DNA of 64,000 bases from the NCBI GenBank assembly GCA_026002875.1, contig BPGE01000001.1, positions 2,728,001-2,792,000 on the forward strand. The letters run 5' to 3'. The stretch comes from Bryobacteraceae bacterium (lineage in GTDB: Bacteria > Acidobacteriota > Terriglobia > Bryobacterales > Bryobacteraceae). Positions 41,442 to 50,038 of this stretch are shown in pieces; position 1 is the first letter of the stretch, and every line of letters begins with the position of its first letter. Below the pieces are notes generated by a model. That model worked only from the letters and a program-made list of their open reading frames with translations. It ran no database searches and was not told the DNA's origin. Both the position numbers and the translations under genes were made by a program.

Positions 41442-41939
41442 ATGAAAGATGCGATGCCGGTTTCTCCTTCCAAACGTTTAGATCCTGTTTCCCGCCGGAT
41501 TCTCGCTGAACTCCAGCGCGACGCGCGGCTCTCGCTCAGGGAACTCGGCCGCCGCGTCGGCCTCTCCACGCCCGCCGTCTCCGAGCGGGTCCGGCGGCTG
41601 GAAACCGCTGGCGTGATCCGCGGTTACCTGACGCGCATCGACCCGCGGGCCGCGGGCCTGGGCGTGCTCGCCTTCATCCGCATCCGCCTTTCCGGCACGG
41701 AAACCGCCGCCCGCCGCCTCGTCAAACTCTGCGCGGCTCTGCCGGAAGTGCAGGAGTGCCACCGCTGCACGGGCGATGAATCGTTCATCCTCAAGGTGCG
41801 CGTCGCCTCGGTGGCGCATCTCGAGAAGCTGATCGACCGCCTCACGCAGTTCGGCATGACGTCTACCTCTCTCGTACTCTCCTCGCCGGTAGAACGCATG
41901 GAAGTGCCGCTCGATCTGATCCCTCCGCTGGAAGCGTGA
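41442..41939 (+). CDS. Lrp/AsnC-family transcriptional regulator
   Basis: The protein has 165 residues; the first ATG (41442) and another four codons on are both possible. The helix-turn-helix is LDPVSRRILAELQRDARLSLRELGRRVGLSTPAVSERVRRLE. The RAM ligand-binding domain follows with AAGLGVLAFIRIRL, PEVQECHRCTGDESFILKVRV and a C-terminal strand ending PLDLIP. Lrp-type regulators bind amino acids as octamers and control adjacent amino-acid genes. Divergence from tyrosine phenol-lyase makes tyrosine or a related aromatic the likely effector; this is inference. Confidence 0.93.
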   Translation: MKDAMPVSPSKRLDPVSRRILAELQRDARLSLRELGRRVGLSTPAVSERVRRLETAGVIRGYLTRIDPRAAGLGVLAFIRIRLSGTETAARRLVKLCAALPEVQECHRCTGDESFILKVRVASVAHLEKLIDRLTQFGMTSTSLVLSSPVERMEVPLDLIPPLEA

Positions 41940-41983
41940 CGCCGCCGTTGCAGCCCGCCAGCGCACAGGGTAGATTCGCCTTG

Positions 41984-44593
41984 ATGCGCAGAATCCCCGG
42001 CCTGTCGGTCCTGCTCCTTCTCCTCGCGGCCGCCGCAGCTCATGGCCAGCCCGCTGTGGTCCACATCGTACCCAACACGCACGGCACCATCGGCGGCTGG
42101 CTGGTCGACTTCGATACGGAGCGCAACTACGTCCTCAACAATTACCTCGAACACCTCGAGCTGGCCGCCCGTGCGCCGTCCTACCGTTTCGTCTGGTCCG
42201 AGGCCCCGAATCTCATCAGCCTGTTCGAGCTCGAACCGCAGCGCGAGGCCCTGCTCCGGAGGATGCTGCAAAGCGGTAACGCGGAGCTTGTCAATGCGTT
42301 CTGGCTCGAATCCGACGTCACGCTCGGCGGCGGCGAAACCCTGGCCCTGCTGGGCATCGAAGGCATCCGCTGGTACGAACAGGTCTTCGGCCGGCGCCCG
42401 CGCTTCGGCTGGGCCATCGACATCACGGGGGCGCACCGGCAACTCCCGCAGGTGGTGCGGAAGCTCGGCCTGGATGCCGTTGTCTTCACGCGCAACAACC
42501 CGGCCGGCCGCACCGCCTTCTGGTGGCGCGCTCCCGACGGCACCCGCGCGCTCGCCATCACCGCGCCTCATTACATGGAATTGCGCGAGCTGTTTCAGTC
42601 GAAAGACCCGCGTGACGAAAAGATGATGGACGCGGTCCGCCGCGCCGTCGAAGAGCGCCTGCTCTACAGCCCCTCGCCGCGCCTGGCGCTCTTCATCGCA
42701 GGCGCCAGCGACTACAGCCTCCCGCCCTCGATGGGAGAGCAGGTGGAAGAGTTTCTGCGCGCGTGGCGCGAAAAACATCCCGGAATCGAGATCCGGTTCA
42801 GCACGATGCAGCAGTATCTGGAGGCGCTCCGCGGGGAAATGCAACGCGGCGCGCAGCTGCCCGAATACACGGGCGACACGGCCTTCTGCTTCAACGGATT
42901 CTGGAGCGCCTTGCCGGAGGTGAAGCGCGCCTTCCGCCGCACGGAAAGCCTGCTGGCCGCGGCCGAGATGAGCGCCGCCGCGGCCAGCCTGCGCCGCGCC
43001 CTCCCCTACCCTGCCCGCGAGCTCTACGAAGCCCGCCTGCTTCTGCTGACCAACATGGACCGCAACACCATCTGGGGAGCGGGCGCGGGCGCAGTCTTCC
43101 GCTCGAAGGATCATTGGGACGCCTGGGACCGCTTCGAGGGTGCGCAACAGCGGCTGCACAGCGTGCTGGGCAAGGCCGTCCACAGGGGCGGCGCGGACCC
43201 TGTGATCCTGTCTTCACTGAACTGGGAGAGGAGCGACCCCTTCGAAATCCGCCTTCCAGAGGGAAGGACGCTGGCCGGCGCCGACTGCATGGCCGATCCG
43301 TCCAGTCCCGGCGCTGCGCGCTGCCGCCTCACGCTGCCGCCAGCGCAAGCCGCCTCTGTCAGACTCGTGAGCGGAACGCCTGTCCGTCGTGATCCGGCGG
43401 CCGATCCCGCGGAAATCCGGACCCCGCATTACACCGCAAAACTCGATCCCCAAAAGGGCGAAATCGCCGCGCTCCTGTCCCCATCGGGCAGGCCTGTTTT
43501 GACGGCCGGAAGCGCCCGCCTGAATCTGGAAGAACCGCCGGAAAAAATCGCGAAAGTGGCCGCTGATTTCATGGCGCCCCGTAAACAGCGCAGGGTTCTG
43601 CCCGCCTGCACGGCGCCGGTCCAGGCCCGCGTCTCCGAGGCAGCTCTCGGCCGGCTGGTGGAATTCACTCAGGACTGCCCTGATTTCCGGATTGACAAAA
43701 GGTTCTGGTTCTACCGCGGCAATCCGCGGATCGACGTGGACATCTCTCTGGATCTGCGCCGCAGCGATGTCCTCGTCAGCATGGATTTTCCATTCGCCGG
43801 CCGCGTGGACCGGCGCACCCGCGGCATCCCTTTCGGCTTCAGCGAGGGGCCGCCCGGGGAAAACTGGCTGGAACCGCAGCCCTACTTTCTGCCGCGCGGC
43901 GGCGAACATACTCTGTTCGGCTACAGCGCCGCCGTCATGCCGGCGCTCGGCTGGTCCGATTACCGCATCGCCGCGGGCGGGGGACTGACGCTCGTCGAAG
44001 ACGGCCTGCCGATGCACGAGTTCGCCCCGGACCGGCTGACGCTGGGCCTTGTGAACGCCGTCAGCGCGTATCGCGGGCTGCCCAACGAGGAGCTGAAGGC
44101 GATTGGCCGGCACCGCTTCCGCTTCGCGCTGATCCCGCACGAGGGCGACTGGCGGGCGATCGAAGCTCCGAAGCGCGCCCGCGAGTTCAGCGCGCCGCCG
44201 CTCTTCTTCGACAGGGGCCAACCGCTGCCGCCGCTGATCCGCACCTCGGACAACCTGATTCTGGAGGCGCTGCGCCGCGATGGCGGCGACCTCGAAGTCC
44301 GTCTCGTGGAATGGCGCGGCGAACCGGGTGCGGCGTGGGTCGAGTGTCTCGTGCCGCATCAGTCCGCCCGCCTCGCCAACCTGCTGGGAGAGGAGCCCCG
44401 TCCGCTCCCGCGCGCGCAGCGCTACCGGCTCGCCGTCATGCCGCAGGAGATCGTCACGCTGCGATTCACGCTCGACAGCCGCGTCGAAGCGCCGCCCCCG
44501 CTGCGCGCATGGGCGTCCCTGGTTCCTGAGGCGAAACGCGAAGGACTGAAGCTCCGCATCCGCGAGAAAGGCCACCCGCCGCGGCCGTTCTGA
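41984..44593 (+). CDS. Secreted GH38-like protein with an altered metal site
   Basis: The protein is 869 residues from the ATG at 41984, which opens the signal peptide MRRIPGLSVLLLLLAAAAAHG. The GH38 N-terminal domain is recognisable by VHIVPNTHGTIGGWLVDFD and RRPRFGWAIDITGAHRQLPQ, where D146 matches the nucleophile region (WQIDPFGHS in alpha-mannosidases). The canonical zinc HxD at the start is H33-G-T-I-G-GW here: the His is kept, but Asp is replaced and one residue is inserted. The middle and C-terminal beta regions (PFEIRLPEGR, NPRIDVDISLDLRR) match the GH38 layout. It may be an atypical or inactive mannosidase-like enzyme. Confidence 0.75.
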   Translation: MRRIPGLSVLLLLLAAAAAHGQPAVVHIVPNTHGTIGGWLVDFDTERNYVLNNYLEHLELAARAPSYRFVWSEAPNLISLFELEPQREALLRRMLQSGNAELVNAFWLESDVTLGGGETLALLGIEGIRWYEQVFGRRPRFGWAIDITGAHRQLPQVVRKLGLDAVVFTRNNPAGRTAFWWRAPDGTRALAITAPHYMELRELFQSKDPRDEKMMDAVRRAVEERLLYSPSPRLALFIAGASDYSLPPSMGEQVEEFLRAWREKHPGIEIRFSTMQQYLEALRGEMQRGAQLPEYTGDTAFCFNGFWSALPEVKRAFRRTESLLAAAEMSAAAASLRRALPYPARELYEARLLLLTNMDRNTIWGAGAGAVFRSKDHWDAWDRFEGAQQRLHSVLGKAVHRGGADPVILSSLNWERSDPFEIRLPEGRTLAGADCMADPSSPGAARCRLTLPPAQAASVRLVSGTPVRRDPAADPAEIRTPHYTAKLDPQKGEIAALLSPSGRPVLTAGSARLNLEEPPEKIAKVAADFMAPRKQRRVLPACTAPVQARVSEAALGRLVEFTQDCPDFRIDKRFWFYRGNPRIDVDISLDLRRSDVLVSMDFPFAGRVDRRTRGIPFGFSEGPPGENWLEPQPYFLPRGGEHTLFGYSAAVMPALGWSDYRIAAGGGLTLVEDGLPMHEFAPDRLTLGLVNAVSAYRGLPNEELKAIGRHRFRFALIPHEGDWRAIEAPKRAREFSAPPLFFDRGQPLPPLIRTSDNLILEALRRDGGDLEVRLVEWRGEPGAAWVECLVPHQSARLANLLGEEPRPLPRAQRYRLAVMPQEIVTLRFTLDSRVEAPPPLRAWASLVPEAKREGLKLRIREKGHPPRPF

Positions 44594-44602
44594 CCCGCGC
44601 CC

Positions 44603-45634
44603 TCACGCCGCCTGCCGCCATCGCCGGCCCAGGTTCAGCTCCTTCTTCGCGTACTCGAGCCCGCGCTCCACGTGGTCCCGCTGCTGGTGCTGGATGGCCG
44701 CGCGGAACGCCTCGGGGACGGGTCTTCCGGGAATGTCCTCGATCACCATCCGGCCCTCGTAGGGCCGCCCGGTGCGCGCCAGGTCGAGAAACCGGGCCAG
44801 CTCTCCGGCGCGCGCCTTCGGAAACATTTTCCAGAAGTCCTGTTCGAGATACGGAATCACCGCCGGCGGCCGTCCCGTGATCGGCTTGTTGTAGACGTGC
44901 ACCCGCGGGCACAGCTCAGCCAGCCGTTTCACAAAAGCGCGGAAGTCGACGACGCCTTCTCCCAGAGGCACCCACTGCACGGCCACGCCCCGCGGATGCT
45001 CGTAGACGACCGAATCGCGCAGGTGCGCCGACTCGACATACGGCGCCAGCGTCTCGAGCGTCGTCATCGGATGCTCGAGCACGAACACCGGATTGCCCGT
45101 GTCCAGGTACACGCCGACGAGGTCCTTCCCCGCAGCCTCCACCACCTCGCGCAGCTCCCACGCCTGCAGATCCTTGTGAACCTCGATGATCGCCTTCACC
45201 CCGCGCCCGGCCAGCTCCGGCCTTACCGCGCGAAGGATCTTCACCGCCCATTCCATCGACTGCTCCACCGGCGCGGGAAACGCCGCGCGCTCGGATGCCA
45301 GCACGCACCGCACGTACGGCGAGCCCATCGCCGCGGCGCGTTCGATATGGCGGCGCAGCGTGGCGATGCTCTGCTCCATGTCCTCCGCGCGCTTCGGCAG
45401 AATGCCGCCGCCACCCGTTTCCAGGTGCAGACCCAGCCGCTGCGCCATTTCGCGGACTTCTTTCCAGTGCGCAGGCTCCATGGCGCGCGGGTCCTGGGAA
45501 TCCTGGAGGAAAATCGCGTCCAGCCGGTGTTGGGCGGCGAATTCCAGCAGCTGCGCGTCATTCCAGCGCAGCGCGCGCAGGCAGTAGGTGTTGTATCCCA
45601 GCGGAAGCGGCTCGTCGGGCATCACCGCCATCAT
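44603..45634 (-). CDS. Sugar phosphate isomerase/epimerase (AP endonuclease-2 type TIM barrel)
   Basis: The protein has 343 residues. TIM-barrel strands carrying metal ligands can be seen: LGYNTYCLRALRW, LDAIFLQDSQD, LHLETGGGG, GVKAIIEVHKDLQ (Glu/His), LVGVYLDTGNPV (Asp) and YVESAHLRDSV (His). WVPLGEGVVDFRAFV and GRMVIEDIPG (Glu) complete the xylose-isomerase-like set. Acidobacterial relatives occur near DUF1080 and Gfo/Idh/MocA genes in 3-keto-sugar catabolism. Here it is divergent from a phosphotriesterase-family gene with 41 bases between starts. Confidence 0.85.
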   Translation of the reverse strand: MMAVMPDEPLPLGYNTYCLRALRWNDAQLLEFAAQHRLDAIFLQDSQDPRAMEPAHWKEVREMAQRLGLHLETGGGGILPKRAEDMEQSIATLRRHIERAAAMGSPYVRCVLASERAAFPAPVEQSMEWAVKILRAVRPELAGRGVKAIIEVHKDLQAWELREVVEAAGKDLVGVYLDTGNPVFVLEHPMTTLETLAPYVESAHLRDSVVYEHPRGVAVQWVPLGEGVVDFRAFVKRLAELCPRVHVYNKPITGRPPAVIPYLEQDFWKMFPKARAGELARFLDLARTGRPYEGRMVIEDIPGRPVPEAFRAAIQHQQRDHVERGLEYAKKELNLGRRWRQAA

Positions 45635-45675
45635 AGCCGACGTTCCGGCAGCGGCTGGTATATGTTGGAGCCGTG

Positions 45676-46596
45676 ATGCAGAGGCGCGAATTTCTTCTGT
45701 CGATGATCGCCGCGCAGGCGGCGGACCCGGTCCACGCGCTGCCCGGCTCCGTGCTCGTGCACGAGCACATTCTCGTCGACTTTGGAGGCGTGAAGAACCC
45801 GTCGAAATACGACCGCGGCGCCGTGCTCCGCATGGCCAGGCCGCACCTGGAAGAGCTCCGGAAATACGGCTGCGTGCGGCTGCTCGAGTGCACGCCGCAG
45901 GGGCTGGGGCGCGACCCGCTGCTCATGAAGATGGCCGCGGACCTCACCGGGCTTGAGATCTGGACCAACACGGGCGTCTATGGCGCCGCCAACCGCAGCG
46001 GCGTTCCCGAATGGGCGTGGCAGGCGAACTCCCGGCAACTGGCGCAGCGGTGGATTGCGGAGTGGAAGAAGGGAGTCGACGGCGTGCGCCCGCGCTTCAT
46101 CAAGACCGCTGTCAACGGCTATCCTCTTGAAGAACTGGACAGGCGGCTGATCGAGGCGGCGGCGCTGACGTCGCTGGAAACCGATCTGACCATCGCGTCC
46201 CACACCAACGGCGGCGGCAAGGCGGCCGAGGCGCAGCTCGACATTCTCGACAGGCTCCGCTGTCCGCTGAACAAATTCGTGTGGGTGCACGCGCAGAGCG
46301 AGAAGGATCACGCGTATCACGAGCGCGTGGCCCGCGCGGGCGCGTGGGTCGAATTCGACGGCATCGGACCGAAGAGCCGCGACTGGCACCTGGCCTGCGT
46401 TCAGTTCATGGAGAAACAGGGGCTGCTGGAGCGCACGCTCGTGTCGCAGGACGCGGGCTGGTATCACGCAGAAATCCCCGGCGGCGGCGAGTACCGCGGC
46501 TACACGTACATCTACACGGACTTCCTGCCCGCGCTCCCGGCGGAGACGCGCCGGCGGCTGATGGTGGAGAACCCGCGCAAGGCGTTCGGCGGCTGA
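45676..46596 (+). CDS. Phosphotriesterase-family metal hydrolase (lactonase-like)
   Basis: The protein is 306 residues; the ATG at 45676 has GGAG six bases upstream. A short Tat-like leader (MQRREFLLSMIAAQAAD) is present. The binuclear amidohydrolase ligands can be placed: H29 and H31 (LVHEHIL), the carbamylated Lys K143 (RFIKTAVNG), H176 (ASHTNG), H205 (WVHAQ) and D259 (SQDAGW). Family members hydrolyse lactones and organophosphates; natural substrates are often sugar or acyl lactones. Divergence from the isomerase gene suggests sugar-lactone work, which is inference. Confidence 0.85.
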   Translation: MQRREFLLSMIAAQAADPVHALPGSVLVHEHILVDFGGVKNPSKYDRGAVLRMARPHLEELRKYGCVRLLECTPQGLGRDPLLMKMAADLTGLEIWTNTGVYGAANRSGVPEWAWQANSRQLAQRWIAEWKKGVDGVRPRFIKTAVNGYPLEELDRRLIEAAALTSLETDLTIASHTNGGGKAAEAQLDILDRLRCPLNKFVWVHAQSEKDHAYHERVARAGAWVEFDGIGPKSRDWHLACVQFMEKQGLLERTLVSQDAGWYHAEIPGGGEYRGYTYIYTDFLPALPAETRRRLMVENPRKAFGG

Positions 46597-46677
46597 TCTC
46601 TCACTGCCGCTACGGTTTTTCCCTGAGAAGATTCGCCGCAGCCTGCCACTGTCTCTACTGACAGGACTGCTGCGACG

Positions 46678-47343
46678 ATGAAGCGACTGCTGATCCTTTC
46701 CGCGGCTTGTCTTTGCCTTTCTGTCGCCCTGTCAGCGGCGACTCTGACATTCGGTTCCGACCTTGTCAACGAGTACAACAGCGTCACGGGGGCCAACGTC
46801 GCCGTCCAGCCCCATGCAGCGTGGGCTGCGATGGCCCCCTGGCAATGGATTTCCTACGCGAACACGGGCGTGGAAGAAGGCCGCATTTCGCCGCCAAATA
46901 CGAGCGCCAAAAAGGGGCCTACAGCCAGCTTCTTCGAAAAACTGCCGAAGACAGCGTACTTCGTGCGAATGACGGTTTTCGCTGATGACACGGCGGCGGT
47001 GTATCTGATCGATCAGAGCCATCCCTCGGGGCTGCAGCTCGCGCCCGCGAACTGGCGTCAGGACGGCGTCTGCGCGGCCGGGCCCATCGGATGCCAGCCC
47101 GGCGAAGGGCTGCTGCTGGAATTTGCGGTCAACCGCTTCGGCCCGGCTTTGCTGCGGTTCGACGTCTTCCAGCGCGGCAACGGGTCTTTCGGCATCCTGT
47201 ATGGCGGGCGAGTGGATGTGGTTCATACGCCGGAAGAAGCGACGATCCTGCTGGTGGCGGGCGGGTTGGCCTGGCTCCTGTGGCGGAGGCGGCGCCAGCG
47301 CCAGGCGCGGCAGCACGGGCCGGTGGCGCCGGCTGTGCCGTGA
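46678..47343 (+). CDS. PEP-CTERM-like secreted surface protein
   Basis: The protein has 221 residues. The signal peptide is MKRLLILSAACLCLSVALSA. The mature body is beta-rich (ATLTFGSDLVNEYN, AYFVRMTVFADDTAAVYLIDQ). The C-terminus reads TPEEATILLVAGGLAWLLWRRRRQR: a PE-containing motif, a hydrophobic helix and an Arg cluster, the tripartite sorting signal recognised by exosortase, here followed by a 12-residue tail. An exosortase is not in the window. It is co-directional with the phosphotriesterase-family gene, with 81 bases between. Confidence 0.72.
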   Translation: MKRLLILSAACLCLSVALSAATLTFGSDLVNEYNSVTGANVAVQPHAAWAAMAPWQWISYANTGVEEGRISPPNTSAKKGPTASFFEKLPKTAYFVRMTVFADDTAAVYLIDQSHPSGLQLAPANWRQDGVCAAGPIGCQPGEGLLLEFAVNRFGPALLRFDVFQRGNGSFGILYGGRVDVVHTPEEATILLVAGGLAWLLWRRRRQRQARQHGPVAPAVP

Positions 47344-47363
47344 ACCGATTTGTGAGCGATGGA

Positions 47364-48908
47364 TCAGGGTTTCCGGGAGGCTCCGTACCCTCCGCCGCCA
47401 GGCGTCTCGATCCGGAGCCGGTCTCCGGGCTGCGTGTCAAACCGCACCTTGCTTGGCAGCCGCCGCGCGCGGCCTTGGCGGATGAGCGTGTTCCTGCCCG
47501 GCTTGCCTGGTTCGCCGCCTGCCAGCCCGTAGGGCGCGCGCACGCGCCTGTCGGAAAGAACCGTCACCTCCGCCGGCGCGCGGAACTCGAACTCCCGCAC
47601 GAGGCCGTCGCCGCCGCGGTGAAGACCGCGTCCGCCTGAGCCGCGCCGAATGTGGTACTCCCGCACAAGCACCGGAAATGCCTGTTCGAACGCCTCCACG
47701 GGCGTGTTCCACGAGTTCGTCATGTGCGTGTGCACGCCGCTCTGCCCATCCCCCTGAGCAGAGGCGCCCATGCCGCCCGCGATCGTCTCATACCAGGCGA
47801 ACCCCGTTCCGCCGAAACTGAGATTGTTCATCGTGCCCTGCGACGCTGCCGGAATGCGCTCCGGAACAGCCTGCGCCAGCGCGCCCAGCAGGACGTCCGT
47901 GATGCGCTGCGACGTTTCCACGTTGCCCGCGGCCATCGCCGCGGGCGGCAGGGCATTCACCAGCGTCCCCTCCGGCGCGATCACACGGATGGGCGCCATC
48001 AGTCCCGCATTGGCAGGAACATCCTCTCCCAGCAGACAGCGGAAGACGTAAAACACGGCCGCCACGGTAATGGCGTAATTCGCGTTCACTGGCGCCGCCG
48101 CCTGCGGCGAAGTGCCCGTGAAATCAACCAAAGCCTGCCGCCTGTCCAGTGTCACAGAGACCCGGATCCGCTGGCCCTCGTCCAGAAAATCCTCGAACTC
48201 GAAGCGCCCCGCGGGCAGAGCCGCCAGGCACGCGCGCATCATCCGGGCCGCATAGCCCCGCAGCGCCGCGATGTTCGACTCCAGCCTCTCCATGCCGAAC
48301 GCGGCCACCGCCTCTTCCAGCCGCTGGATGCCGCGTCGCATCGCCATCCACTGCGCCAGCAGGTCGCCCTCGCGCTCCTCCGGCGTGCGCACGTTGGCCA
48401 GGATCATCTGCAGGACGCCGTCGTCGATCCGTCCCTCGCGCACCAGCAGCACCGGGGGGATGCGCAGTCCTTCCTGGTAAATCTCGCGCGCCAGGGGCAT
48501 CGACCCCGGACTCATGCCCCCAACGTCGGCGTGATGCGCGCGCGAGGCCACAAAGAACGCCGGCGCGCCGCCTTCGATCCACACGCCCGAGACTGCCGTG
48601 ATGTCGGGCAGGTGCGTGCCGCCTCGGAACGGATCATTGACAATGGCCACGTCGCCCGGCTTCAGTTCGATCGTGTCGAGCACGGCGCGCACGCTCAGCG
48701 GCATCGCCCCCAGATGCACGGGCATATGGTCGCCCATGGCGATGGTTTCGCCGCGCGCATCGTAAAGGGCGCAGGAATAGTCGCGCCGCTCCTTGATGTT
48801 GGCGGAAAAGGCGGTGCGGCGGAGCACCGCGCCCATCTCCTCGGGAATCGACACAAGAAGCTGGCGGAAAAACTCCAGCTCCACAGCGTCCGTGCGGGTC
48901 TGCTTCAT
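47364..48908 (-). CDS. Hydantoinase B/oxoprolinase-family subunit (HyuB-like)
   Basis: The protein has 514 residues, the normal HyuB length. Typical stretches are DAVELEFFRQLLVSIPEEMGAVL, TAFSANIKERRDYSCALYDARGETIAMGDHMPVHLG, NDPFRGGTHLPDI and HHADVGGMSPGSMP. Near the end come RRGSGGRGLHRGGDGLVREFEF and ETPGGGGYG. HyuB normally pairs with HyuA (ATP-dependent) to open hydantoins, oxoproline or acetone-type substrates. No hyuA is adjacent. Its ATG overlaps the stop of the YCF48-like gene (ATGA), making it the third gene of a coupled operon. Confidence 0.92.
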   Translation of the reverse strand: MKQTRTDAVELEFFRQLLVSIPEEMGAVLRRTAFSANIKERRDYSCALYDARGETIAMGDHMPVHLGAMPLSVRAVLDTIELKPGDVAIVNDPFRGGTHLPDITAVSGVWIEGGAPAFFVASRAHHADVGGMSPGSMPLAREIYQEGLRIPPVLLVREGRIDDGVLQMILANVRTPEEREGDLLAQWMAMRRGIQRLEEAVAAFGMERLESNIAALRGYAARMMRACLAALPAGRFEFEDFLDEGQRIRVSVTLDRRQALVDFTGTSPQAAAPVNANYAITVAAVFYVFRCLLGEDVPANAGLMAPIRVIAPEGTLVNALPPAAMAAGNVETSQRITDVLLGALAQAVPERIPAASQGTMNNLSFGGTGFAWYETIAGGMGASAQGDGQSGVHTHMTNSWNTPVEAFEQAFPVLVREYHIRRGSGGRGLHRGGDGLVREFEFRAPAEVTVLSDRRVRAPYGLAGGEPGKPGRNTLIRQGRARRLPSKVRFDTQPGDRLRIETPGGGGYGASRKP

Positions 48909-49684
48909 GGCGGCGGCGCCTCCGGCGACGGCGGGGGCTCCGCCGGTTCAGGGTCTGGCCTGCACTCGCCGAACCGCACCGGAAAGCGCGCCACCGCCGC
49001 ATATCCTTTGCCCGTGTCGCGCTCGATCAGATATTGCCGCGCCCGCACGTCCGTGCGGATGCGCCAGCCGGTCGAGCGCGGTTTCAGCGGAGGAAACGGT
49101 TTCGGTCCGGCTTCGCGCAGCATCCAGGTGTCGCCTCCCGTTATGGTTTCCCACCTCTGGTAGCGCTGCCGCGGCTCGCCGCGGCGTTGCAGGAACAGCA
49201 CGCCCTGCGTCCGCGACTCGAACCGGAAGGCGTCGATCGCTCCGTAGGAGGACTCCTCCAGAACAGGAATGCGCCGCCATGTTTTTCCGCCGTCCGCCGT
49301 TTTCAGCAGGAACGGATCGCGCGGCAGCGCCCCGACCACATGGCCGGAAACCCAGCCGGTTTCCGCATCGACAAACTGGATGTCGTCCAGCGCCATGCCG
49401 CGCAACCGCGGATGCGGCTCGGTCCACGTGCGCCCCTCGTCTTCGCTCATCAGCAGCAGGGACCACAGCGTCGCCGCGCCGGTGTGAAAGTTGCCGGAGA
49501 GAAAGATGCGCCCGCCCGCCTCTTCGACGCCCGCCAGCTCGAGGAAGATGTTGCAGGCGTCCCGGATGTTGCACTCCAGGCCGAACTCGGCGATCTCGGC
49601 GTCGCCGCACGCGGGCGGCTGGATCTGCGCCGGCGCGGGTGGCTGCGCGGCCTGAAGCATCAGCAGTGCGGCCCAGCCGATCAT
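48905..49684 (-). CDS. Secreted YCF48/BNR-like protein
   Basis: The protein is 259 residues from the ATG at 49684, which overlaps the stop of the DUF309 gene (ATGA). The signal peptide is MIGWAALLMLQAAQ. The N-terminal mature part has four Cys (CGDAEIAE, LECNIRDAC). Blades of a photosynthesis-system-II-assembly-factor-like propeller follow: SLLLMSEDEGRTWTEPH, DIQFVDAETGWVSGH and LLKTADGGKTWRRIPV. The C-terminus is Pro/Glu-rich. YCF48-like propellers are assembly or binding factors. The coupling to hyuB on one side and DUF309 on the other has no obvious precedent. Confidence 0.78.
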   Translation of the reverse strand: MIGWAALLMLQAAQPPAPAQIQPPACGDAEIAEFGLECNIRDACNIFLELAGVEEAGGRIFLSGNFHTGAATLWSLLLMSEDEGRTWTEPHPRLRGMALDDIQFVDAETGWVSGHVVGALPRDPFLLKTADGGKTWRRIPVLEESSYGAIDAFRFESRTQGVLFLQRRGEPRQRYQRWETITGGDTWMLREAGPKPFPPLKPRSTGWRIRTDVRARQYLIERDTGKGYAAVARFPVRFGECRPDPEPAEPPPSPEAPPP

Positions 49685-50028
49685 GGCCTCACGCCGATTG
49701 TAGCCCGCTCCGCGGCCGCGCCGCGCTGCCACGACTCCAGCCACCCGGCGAGCTGCGCGTGCAATGTCCGCGTGTCCACGCCGCCGTGTTGCGGCAGGTA
49801 TCCCGCCAGTTTGCGGAGCGCGCGCCGCGCCTGCAGAGCGGCGCCCGTGAAATTTCCATTGGCGGCGTGGTGCCAGGCCACGGCGCAGTGCACCAGCGAC
49901 TGGAGGAAGAACCGCTCCGCCCGCGGCGCCCGGTTCCACGCCTCTTCCAGCGCTTCGTGGGACTCGTAGAACCGTCCGGCGTTGAACAGAGCGATGCCGT
50001 GCTGCATCAGCTGCTTCTGTTCCGCCAT
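49681..50028 (-). CDS. DUF309 protein
   Basis: The protein is 115 residues from the ATG at 50028. It contains the family motif YESHEALEEAW (HxxxExxW type) near residue 20, followed by FFLQSLVHCAVAWHHAANGN, all-helical and close to the usual DUF309 length. Function is unknown for the family. The gene heads the DUF309/YCF48/hyuB operon. Its start codon shares a CATG with an in-frame ATG of the divergent DUF1080 gene, leaving almost no promoter space between them. Confidence 0.87.
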   Translation of the reverse strand: MAEQKQLMQHGIALFNAGRFYESHEALEEAWNRAPRAERFFLQSLVHCAVAWHHAANGNFTGAALQARRALRKLAGYLPQHGGVDTRTLHAQLAGWLESWQRGAAAERATIGVRP

Positions 50029-50038
50029 GATTGGATTG

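Noticed and set aside
47652-49163. A 503-residue plus-strand frame opposite hyuB
   Set aside because: Composition is Arg/His-heavy with no motif; the HyuB signatures are on the minus strand.
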